Origin: Sedimentisphaerales bacterium
GTDB lineage: Bacteria; Planctomycetota; Phycisphaerae; Sedimentisphaerales; SG8-4
Assembly (NCBI GenBank): GCA_016932895.1
Contig: JAFGCA010000252.1
Span: 1 to 12,513, forward strand
Length of the DNA stretch: 12,513 nt
Direction of reading: 5' to 3'
The notes under the pieces were generated by a model. The model worked only from the letters and a program-made list of their open reading frames with translations. It made no database searches and was not told where the DNA came from. Every line of letters begins with the position of its first letter. The stretch's first letter is position 1. Made by a program: the position numbers and the translations under genes. Of the stretch, positions 6,886 to 12,513 are shown piece by piece.

Positions 6886-8562
6886 ATGGCTTACACCGTT
6901 TTAGCACGAAAATACAGGTCGCAGACGTTCGATGACGTGGTCGGGCAGGACCCGATTGCGCGGACGCTCAAGAACGCGATCGAGACGGGGCGCGTCGCGC
7001 ACGCGTACCTGTTCTCGGGCACGCGCGGCGTGGGCAAGACCACGATGGCGCGGATTCTCGCCAAGGCGCTGAACTGCCTGGCGTCGAAAGAGCCGACGAC
7101 CAAGCCCTGCTGCAAATGCGATAGCTGCATCGCGATCAACACGGGCGAGGACATCGACGTCATCGAGATCGACGGCGCTTCGAACCGGGGCATCGACGAG
7201 ATACGCGAGCTGCGGGAAAACGCCATTTACCGTCCCGCGCGGGCCCGCCACAAAATCTACATCATCGACGAAGTGCACATGCTGACGACGCCGGCGTTCA
7301 ACGCGCTGCTCAAGACGCTGGAAGAGCCGCCGGAGCATGTGAAGTTCATCTTCGCCACGACCGAGCCCAACAAGGTCATCGCGACGATCCAGTCGCGGTG
7401 CCAGCGGTTCGATTTCAGCAACATCAGCCCGCAGAAAATCGCCGAGCAGCTCAAGTGGATCCTCAAGCAGGAGAAGATCGAGTACGAGGAGGACCTGATC
7501 CTGCCGGTGGCGCGGCTGGCAAACGGCTCGATGCGGGACGGGCTGAGCCTGCTGGACCGGCTCATCAGCACGGGTGTCAAGCCGTTGAGCGCCCAGCTTT
7601 TAGAGGATTTCCTCGGCCGGCCCAACGCCGAGAAGGTTCATGCCCTGATCGAGCAGATGGGCGACGGCGACGCGGCCGGCACGCTTCAGGCGACCGAGGA
7701 ATTGATCTGCACCGGCCTGGGCGAGGTCCAGATCGTCGACGCCGTGATCGAGCGCATGCGCGACCTGCTCGTGATCAAATCGGCCGGTGTCGAGACGGAC
7801 CTGCTGATCCTCACGGCCGACCAGAAGGCCAGGGCGGGCGAGCTGGCCGAGAAGTTCGACGCCGCGGCCCTGATCTACAACATCACGGCCCTGGAAAAGC
7901 TACGCTGGACCCTCAAGAACAGCGACACGCCCCGGGCCTTGCTCGATGCCCTGATGCTGCGGTTCGCGTTGAGCGAGCACTTCATGAACGTGGACGAGCT
8001 CATGTCACGTGCCCGCAGCGGCGCGGCGGCGCCGGCCGTTAAAAAAAAAGCCCCGGTAGAACGAAAACCGGCCGTTGAACCCCCCCGCCCAGCCGCACCT
8101 CCAACCGAGGAGACACCGACGCCGGCACCGGCACCAACCCCTTCACCGGCGGTGGTAGCAGCAACCAACGACCTGGCCGAACGCTGGCCCGACGTCCTGG
8201 CCGCGATTGCAGGCAAGCTGGGCAACGGCACCCTGGGCCTGCTCAACGGCGCGGTGCCGAAAGCGGTCGAGGGCGACACCGTAACCATCGAGTTCCCCCC
8301 CACCGGCAAGATGCAGAAAGAAATGTGCGAGCGCAACGGGCGCAGCGACGAGATCGCCTCGGCGCTGGGCGATTACCTCGGCGGGGCCGTCCAGATCAAG
8401 TTCGGGATCGCGGAAACGGCCGAAGAGGAAGCGGCAGGCCCGGCCCGGCCCACCAAGCAGAAACGCTACGAAATCCTCAACGATCCGGCTGTCAAGACCG
8501 TCATCGTCGGCCTCGACGCCACCGTCACCGGCATCGAGGGCACCTCGGAGGCCCCCGCCTGA
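6886..8562 (+). CDS. dnaX: DNA polymerase III subunit tau/gamma
   Basis: The 558-residue protein is the ATPase of the DNA polymerase III clamp loader, which loads the beta sliding clamp and, in the tau form, couples polymerase and helicase. The AAA+ domain is complete: ARKYRSQTFDDVVGQ at the start, Walker A GTRGVGKT (45-52), zinc-binding cysteines Cys64, Cys75, Cys78 and Cys81, Walker B IIDEVH (126-131) and the SRC motif at 170-172. The clamp-loader collar domain ends near 370. A Pro/Ala/Lys/Glu-rich linker (about 378-430) leads to a short tau-specific C-terminal domain. Residues 386-388 (three lysines) are encoded by nine As, a likely slippage site giving a shorter gamma form. The ATG has no Shine-Dalgarno; the AT-rich repeat adjoins it. 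Position between SRP RNA and recR fits conserved linkage, but no ybaB/ebfC gene follows. Confidence 0.96.
   Translation: MAYTVLARKYRSQTFDDVVGQDPIARTLKNAIETGRVAHAYLFSGTRGVGKTTMARILAKALNCLASKEPTTKPCCKCDSCIAINTGEDIDVIEIDGASNRGIDEIRELRENAIYRPARARHKIYIIDEVHMLTTPAFNALLKTLEEPPEHVKFIFATTEPNKVIATIQSRCQRFDFSNISPQKIAEQLKWILKQEKIEYEEDLILPVARLANGSMRDGLSLLDRLISTGVKPLSAQLLEDFLGRPNAEKVHALIEQMGDGDAAGTLQATEELICTGLGEVQIVDAVIERMRDLLVIKSAGVETDLLILTADQKARAGELAEKFDAAALIYNITALEKLRWTLKNSDTPRALLDALMLRFALSEHFMNVDELMSRARSGAAAPAVKKKAPVERKPAVEPPRPAAPPTEETPTPAPAPTPSPAVVAATNDLAERWPDVLAAIAGKLGNGTLGLLNGAVPKAVEGDTVTIEFPPTGKMQKEMCERNGRSDEIASALGDYLGGAVQIKFGIAETAEEEAAGPARPTKQKRYEILNDPAVKTVIVGLDATVTGIEGTSEAPA
8041..8078 (+). promoter_or_regulatory. 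A9 slippage/frameshift site in dnaX producing gamma
   Basis: Nine As at 8041-8049 encode Lys386-388. A minus-one shift here adds nine residues and meets TGA at 8076-8078, giving about 397 residues. A plus-one shift, or loss of one A, meets TAG at 8057-8059, giving about 390. Both products keep the clamp-loader core and lose the tau C-terminus. CCGGT (8053-8057) can pair with ACCGG (8067-8071) to form a small hairpin three bases after the run. Thermus thermophilus dnaX makes gamma by transcriptional slippage on A9, and E. coli by ribosomal frameshifting on A6G; this site resembles the Thermus case more. Use here is inferred. Confidence 0.65.
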
Positions 8563-8595
8563 TTCGTTCCGGCCGAACGGTGCCGGCGCGGCGGG

Positions 8596-8611
8596 TGCTT
8601 CGTACGAAGCA
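8596..8611. repeat. Perfect 16-base palindrome between dnaX and recR
   Basis: TGCTTCGTACGAAGCA is fully self-complementary. It lies 34 bases after the dnaX stop codon and 38 bases before the recR -35 box. It could be an operator for a dimeric regulator or form a six-pair hairpin with a GTAC loop ending the dnaX transcript, though no T-run follows. A second small hairpin, CGTTC-CGGCC-GAACG, lies at 8565-8579. Confidence 0.45.
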
Positions 8612-8649
8612 GGCGGGCCTTTACGGACTCAAGCTCCAGGGCGCGACCG

Positions 8650-8677
8650 TTGACATGAGAACCGCATACAATATAGT
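8650..8677 (+). promoter_or_regulatory. Sigma-70-type promoter for recR
   Basis: A perfect -35 box TTGACA at 8650-8655 and a TATAGT -10 box at 8672-8677 (five of six consensus bases) are separated by 16 bases. Transcription would begin near 8684, about 38 bases before the recR ATG. It lies outside any gene, so recR and perhaps the genes after it can be expressed independently of dnaX. Confidence 0.65.
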
Positions 8678-8721
8678 ACGGGCTGTCTGAGTAAGAGCAG
8701 CCCCAGCAACAGGACAGGGAT

Positions 8722-9327
8722 ATGAGCACGGCATATACGGAGAGTTTGAACAAACTGATCGAGGAGTTCGGGCGGCTGCCGGGCATCGGGCCCAAGACAG
8801 CCGAGCGTCTGGCGTTTCACGTCCTCAAGGCCGACGCGCCGGAGGCACTGCGGCTGGCCGAGGCCATACGCGACGTGAAAACGAAGATCCGCCAGTGCCG
8901 CCTCTGCTGGAACCTCTCGGAAGCGGACGTCTGCCAGATATGCTCCGACCCGCGCCGGGACAAAGGTTTGATCTGTGTGGTCGAGCAGCCCCGGGACGTC
9001 ATCAGCCTGGAGAAGACCGGGGCCTGCAAATGGCTCTACCACGTTCTCGGCGGGCACATCGCCCCGCTGGACGGCGTCGAGGCCAGCGACCTGACCATCG
9101 ACAGGCTGGTCGAGCGCGTCCGCACCGGCGACGTGAGAGAGATCATCATGGCGACGAATCCCAACCTGGAAGGGGACGGCACGTCGCTCTATATCAGTTC
9201 GCTTTTGAGGCCGCTGGGGGTGCGAATCACGCGGCTGGCCCGCGGTCTGCCGTCCGGGACCAGCATCGAATACGCCAGCGGCAAGATCCTCACCGACGCG
9301 ATCCTGGGACGGCAGGACCTGGAGTAG
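8722..9327 (+). CDS. recR: Recombination mediator protein RecR
   Basis: RecR works with RecO, and in some bacteria RecF, to load RecA on SSB-coated single-stranded DNA during gap repair. The 201-residue protein has the normal length and all family landmarks: a helix-hairpin-helix at the N-terminus (RLPGIGPKTAERLAFHVL, 18-35), a zinc finger with Cys59, Cys62, Cys71 and Cys74, a Toprim domain from about 82 to 176 with Glu88 and NPNLEGDGT (147-154), and the C-terminal RGLPSGTSIEYA segment followed by LGRQ. AGGA seven bases before the ATG is a suitable ribosome binding site. It has its own promoter, 159 bases separate it from dnaX, and the next gene follows after 50 bases on the same strand. Confidence 0.97.
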   Translation: MSTAYTESLNKLIEEFGRLPGIGPKTAERLAFHVLKADAPEALRLAEAIRDVKTKIRQCRLCWNLSEADVCQICSDPRRDKGLICVVEQPRDVISLEKTGACKWLYHVLGGHIAPLDGVEASDLTIDRLVERVRTGDVREIIMATNPNLEGDGTSLYISSLLRPLGVRITRLARGLPSGTSIEYASGKILTDAILGRQDLE

Positions 9328-9377
9328 CACGAGGTCGCACCGCGACGTCCACCCAACGAGAAAGGAGGCGGAGAGCC

Positions 9378-10478
9378 ATGGCAGCCAGGGGACGAGTGAA
9401 AGTCGGGATCATCGGGTCGCAGTTCGAAGCGGACATCCACGCCGCCTCGTTCCAGATCATGCCGGACGAGGCCGAGGTCGTGGCGGTAGCCTCGCCCACA
9501 CCGGGCCACGCCGCCGAGCTGGCCCGGCGCTACGGCATCCCACGCGTCTTCACCGACTACAAAGAGATGCTCAAGCAAGACGATATCGAGATGGTCACCA
9601 TCACGGCCCCGAACTGTCTCCATGCGCAGATGACCATCGATATCGCCGATGCAGGCAAGCACGTCGTGTGTGAGAAACCTCTGTGCATGACGCTGGAAGA
9701 AGCGGACCGGATGATCGAAACCTGCGACGCCAGGGGCGTGCTGTTGATGTACGCCGAGGAGCTCTTCTTCACACCCAAGTACGTCAAGGCCAAGGAAATG
9801 GCCGACCAGGGCGCCTTCGGGAAGGTCTACATGGTCAAGCAGGCGGAGAAACACTTCGGTCCGCACGCAGACTGGTTCTGGGACGTCGAGCGGTCCGGCG
9901 GCGGCGTGTTCATGGACATGGGGTGTCACGGGATCGCCTTCTGCTACTGGTTCCTGAATCGCCCAAAGATCAAGAACGTCTATTGCCAGATGGGCACGTA
10001 CGTCCACGGCGACAAGACCAAAGGGGAGGACAACTCGGTCTGCATCATCGAGTTCGCCAACGACGCGGTGGGCCTGATCGAGGACAGTTGGGCCCGTCGC
10101 GGCGGCATGGAGGACCGGATCGAGGTCTACGGCGAAGGCGGCGTGACCTACGCCGACCTGCACATGGGCAACGCCCTGCCGACCTATAGCGAATACGGTT
10201 ACGGGTACGCCGTCGAAAAGGCGCCGACGACGAAGGGGTGGACGTATCCGGTGTTTGAAGAGCTCTGGAATTACGGTTTCCCCCAGGAGATGCATCACTT
10301 CGCGCGGTGCGTGCGGGGCAAGGAGCAGCCCCAGGCGACCGGCGAGGACGGGCGGGTCGTGCAGGAAGTGCTCTGCGCCGGCTATCAATCGGCGGGACTG
10401 GGAAGCAAGGTCCCCTTGCCTTTCCGGCCCCGGGGCGTGCAGAAGCCCATCCATCTCTGGCAAAACCCGATGTCATAA
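9378..10478 (+). CDS. Gfo/Idh/MocA family NAD(P)-dependent oxidoreductase
   Basis: The 366-residue protein has the two-domain form of this family, which oxidises or reduces sugars, inositols and related polyols with NAD(P). An N-terminal Rossmann fold (about 6-120) starts with KVGIIGSQFEADIHA, where the usual third glycine of GxGxxG is replaced. The family signature EKP is at 99-101 (VVCEKPLCMTLEEAD). The C-terminal alpha/beta domain has GGGVFMDMGCHGI (174-186), in which Asp180 and His184 sit where the family carries catalytic residues. The start at 9378 is chosen from AGGAGG nine bases upstream and the Rossmann start; the frame extends upstream only as a shadow of recR. It lies 50 bases after recR and 40 before the MttB-like gene, so it probably belongs with the latter. 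Substrate cannot be read from sequence. Confidence 0.92.
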   Translation: MAARGRVKVGIIGSQFEADIHAASFQIMPDEAEVVAVASPTPGHAAELARRYGIPRVFTDYKEMLKQDDIEMVTITAPNCLHAQMTIDIADAGKHVVCEKPLCMTLEEADRMIETCDARGVLLMYAEELFFTPKYVKAKEMADQGAFGKVYMVKQAEKHFGPHADWFWDVERSGGGVFMDMGCHGIAFCYWFLNRPKIKNVYCQMGTYVHGDKTKGEDNSVCIIEFANDAVGLIEDSWARRGGMEDRIEVYGEGGVTYADLHMGNALPTYSEYGYGYAVEKAPTTKGWTYPVFEELWNYGFPQEMHHFARCVRGKEQPQATGEDGRVVQEVLCAGYQSAGLGSKVPLPFRPRGVQKPIHLWQNPMS

Positions 10479-10518
10479 CGCCGCCTGGCGCTCTGTCTCA
10501 ACTCATTGGAGGGTTGTC

Positions 10519-12000
10519 ATGCGACAGAGCAGTAGCCTCTGGTCACATGGGAGTGCAAGGACAGTGGCGAGGATAAGATTGGCATTTCTAAGCGACGCGG
10601 AGCTTCAAGCGATCCACGAAGCCTCGCTGCAGATCCTGCGCGACACGGGCGTCAAAGTGCATCACGACGAAATCCTCGCGTTGCTGGGGCAAGCCGGCGC
10701 AAAGATCGATGCGGCCGGCAGAATCGCCAGGTTCGGCGAGCAATTAGTCATGGATTCCATCGAGCTCGCGCAAAAACAATACGTCCTGTACGGGCGCGAC
10801 CCGGCGCAGACCGCTCGCTTTGGATACGGCGATCTCGTGCTGATGTCCAGTCCCGGCCAATTCGCGTGGATTGATGAACAGACGGGCTTGCGCCGCGCGG
10901 CCACCGTTGACGATGCCCGAGACGCCATCCGGCTGGGCGATGCCCTGGCGAATATCCATATCGTGGGCGCCATGGCCCAGCCGGAGTCCGTGTCCGAGAC
11001 GGTTCGCGACGTCTTCCTGACGGGCGAACTGGTCAAGCACACGGGAAAACCGACGCGCTGCTGGGTGCGCAACGGCAAGACCGCTCGCTACATCCTGGAG
11101 ATCTACCGAACCATCGCCGGCGGCGCGCAGGCGCTGCGGGACAGACCCATGGTGGAAGCCTTCCTCGAACCGATCAGCCCTCTGCAGTTGCCCGGTGACG
11201 GGCTGGAGGTCGTGCGGGAATTCGCGCAGGCCGGACAGCCGGTCAGCATCGGCCCCATGGCGATGGCCTCGGCGACCGCGCCGGCGACGTTAGCGGGCAC
11301 GCTGGCCCAGGAAAACGCCGAGATTCTCGCGGGCGTGGTGGTGACACAACTCCTGGCTCCCGGCACGGCAATCACCTACGGCGGCATTCCCCATATCATG
11401 GACCTGCGCACGAGCATCTGCTCCTTCGGCTCGCCCGAACAGGGCGTGATGGCCGTAGCCATGGTCCAGATGGCGAAGCGCTACGGATTCCCGGTCTATG
11501 TCAACGTCGGCCTGACCGACGCCAAAATCCCCGACGGGCAAGCAGGCGCAGAGAAGGCCAGCACCCTGCTGCTGGGTGTGCTGGCCGGCGCCGATACGTT
11601 TGGCCACTGCGGGATCTGCGGGACCGATCATGCCGGCAGTCTGCTCTGGCTGGCCTTCGACAGCGAAGTGATGAGCTACGTGTCGCGCGTGGCTCGCGGG
11701 TTCGATGTTGACGCCGAGACACTCGCAACCGACGTGGTCGGCCAGGTGGGCCCGGCGGGGAATTTCCTCGCCGAGGAGCACACGGTCCGACATTTTCGGC
11801 AAGAGTTGTGGCTTCCGGGTCCGGTCTGGACGCGGCAAAGTTGGGACGAATGGGACAGCGGCGGACGCCGTTCCATGGCGGATCGCCTGCGCGAGCAAGT
11901 GACTCAGACACTTCGCGGCCATGAGCCGGAACCGTTGTCCGACGAAGCGACGAAAGAAGTTGACGCCATTGTGGACGCGGCCTGGCGTGAGATGGGATAG
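10519..12000 (+). CDS. Pyrrolysine-free trimethylamine methyltransferase (MttB) family protein
   Basis: This 493-residue protein has the length and block pattern of the MttB superfamily of TIM-barrel methyltransferases, which move a methyl group from a quaternary or tertiary amine to a corrinoid protein. The N-terminus (LSDAELQAIHEASLQIL, DTGVKVHHDEIL) and later blocks such as GLTDAKIPDGQAGAEKA and GICGTDHAGSLLW are typical. Archaeal trimethylamine enzymes carry pyrrolysine, encoded by an in-frame TAG, near residue 334; here that stretch has only sense codons (Leu332-Thr-Asp-Ala). Pyrrolysine-free relatives include MtgB and similar enzymes acting on glycine betaine, proline betaine or carnitine. 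The normal stop is itself TAG (11998-12000). The ATG at 10519 has GGAGGG five bases upstream. No corrinoid protein, RamA activator or methyl-acceptor gene is in the window, so substrate and partner are unknown. Confidence 0.85.
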   Translation: MRQSSSLWSHGSARTVARIRLAFLSDAELQAIHEASLQILRDTGVKVHHDEILALLGQAGAKIDAAGRIARFGEQLVMDSIELAQKQYVLYGRDPAQTARFGYGDLVLMSSPGQFAWIDEQTGLRRAATVDDARDAIRLGDALANIHIVGAMAQPESVSETVRDVFLTGELVKHTGKPTRCWVRNGKTARYILEIYRTIAGGAQALRDRPMVEAFLEPISPLQLPGDGLEVVREFAQAGQPVSIGPMAMASATAPATLAGTLAQENAEILAGVVVTQLLAPGTAITYGGIPHIMDLRTSICSFGSPEQGVMAVAMVQMAKRYGFPVYVNVGLTDAKIPDGQAGAEKASTLLLGVLAGADTFGHCGICGTDHAGSLLWLAFDSEVMSYVSRVARGFDVDAETLATDVVGQVGPAGNFLAEEHTVRHFRQELWLPGPVWTRQSWDEWDSGGRRSMADRLREQVTQTLRGHEPEPLSDEATKEVDAIVDAAWREMG

Positions 12001-12067
12001 GAAGGGACTCCCGCTCGGGCGCCCGGCACGCGGAGGCGACTGCCGACATGGTTGAAAGGAGCCGTGT

Positions 12068-12513
12068 ATGAAGACCAGGATACGTTCTATCTCGTGTATT
12101 TCCGCCTTGCTCCTGGGAGTGCTCTGCGCGAGCGGCTGTCACATGCCGACGCGCGGCAGGCAGGCGAAACTGGACCGGCGGATCGAGACCGGCGCGTGGC
12201 GCGTCCTGGCCGATGTGCCCGTCGGGCGGTTCGGAGGAGCCGCCGCCGTGGTCAAGGGCAGGCTGCATCTGTTCGGGGGCGTGAACATGAATCCGCACAC
12301 CCCGGAGGGGCAGGACAAGGCGCAGGCGGTGAACCTGCACCATGTCTACGAGCCGGCCACCGACACCTGGTGGGAGGCCGCACCGATGCCCGACAAGAAG
12401 GGCTGGCCCGCCATCGCCGTGTACCGGAACAAGATCTACATCTTCGGCGGGGACAACCAGGCGATCGATCGCAGCATGACGACCGAGTCGTGGGTCTACG
12501 ATCCCGAGACGGA
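12068..12513 (+). CDS. Kelch-repeat lipoprotein (partial, runs off the window)
   Basis: The first 148 codons are present and the gene continues past the end of the window. The N-terminus has a basic start (MKTRIRS), a hydrophobic core and a lipobox-like ASGC, predicting cleavage before Cys24 and lipid anchoring. Kelch blades follow, with paired LHLFGG and IYIFGG strands, aromatic VYEPATDTWWEAAPMP and the start of SWVYDPET, indicating a beta-propeller. Kelch propellers of this kind mostly bind ligands or sugars; some bacterial ones are sialic acid mutarotases, but nothing here specifies that. AAAGGAG lies six bases before the ATG, supporting the start. It follows the MttB-like gene by 67 bases on the same strand and may share its transcript. 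Confidence 0.85.
   Translation, partial: MKTRIRSISCISALLLGVLCASGCHMPTRGRQAKLDRRIETGAWRVLADVPVGRFGGAAAVVKGRLHLFGGVNMNPHTPEGQDKAQAVNLHHVYEPATDTWWEAAPMPDKKGWPAIAVYRNKIYIFGGDNQAIDRSMTTESWVYDPET

Noticed and set aside
8895..9377. Upstream extension of the Gfo/Idh protein
   Set aside because: The extension is only an out-of-frame reading of recR; the Rossmann fold starts right after the ATG at 9378, which has AGGAGG upstream.
10255..10518. Upstream extension of the MttB-like protein
   Set aside because: It overlaps the Gfo/Idh gene in another frame; the ATG at 10519 has GGAGGG and gives the usual family length.
11998..12200. Read-through of the MttB-like TAG stop as pyrrolysine
   Set aside because: The protein is already full length at 493 residues, pyrrolysine in this family lies near residue 334, and the next gene has its own start and ribosome binding site.
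1..12513. CRISPR arrays, tRNA or rRNA genes, insertion sequences
   Set aside because: No regularly spaced repeats, cloverleaf folds, rRNA core sequences or transposase-like reading frames were seen.

Overview
The window is GC-rich bacterial DNA, looser and less GC-rich by eye in the first ~2.3 kb. It looks like a planctomycete, most plausibly of the Phycisphaerae/Sedimentisphaerales type. That placement is an inference from gene content: an exported GH127 (DUF1680) glycosidase, a Tat-exported GH29 fucosidase, a Gfo/Idh/MocA oxidoreductase, a pyrrolysine-free MttB-like methyltransferase, a kelch lipoprotein and a free-standing four-helix-bundle gene. No rRNA or other phylogenetic marker was compared.

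Layout. (1) 99-2029, minus strand: a sigma-54-dependent activator whose receiver domain has lost its phosphoacceptor Asp, preceded by a small unrecognised protein. A TGTACA-type inverted repeat lies between them. (2) 2030-2444: a non-coding leader with inverted repeats, two of which interleave in pseudoknot order. (3) 2445-4550, plus strand, and 4680-6038, minus strand: convergent GH127 and GH29 enzymes, both with export signals, probably attacking L-arabinofuranosyl and L-fucosyl decorations of polysaccharides outside the cytoplasm. (4) 6308-9327, plus strand: an information-processing block of SRP RNA (ffs), a four-helix-bundle gene between AT-rich inverted repeats, dnaX and recR. The SRP RNA was recognised from its secondary structure. 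dnaX carries an A9 run with early stops in both alternative frames, the arrangement used to make the short gamma subunit. recR has its own good sigma-70-type promoter. (5) 9378-12513, plus strand: Gfo/Idh/MocA oxidoreductase, MttB-like methyltransferase and the start of a kelch lipoprotein. Gaps of 40-67 bp and strong Shine-Dalgarno sites suggest one transcription unit, possibly reading on from recR.

The points most worth checking are the dnaX slippage site, the four-helix-bundle cassette wedged between SRP RNA and dnaX (leaving dnaX without a visible Shine-Dalgarno), the phosphorylation-blind sigma-54 activator, the structured leader of the GH127 gene and the orphan MttB-like protein. I found no clearly new multi-gene system; the most unusual structure is the inserted four-helix-bundle cassette.
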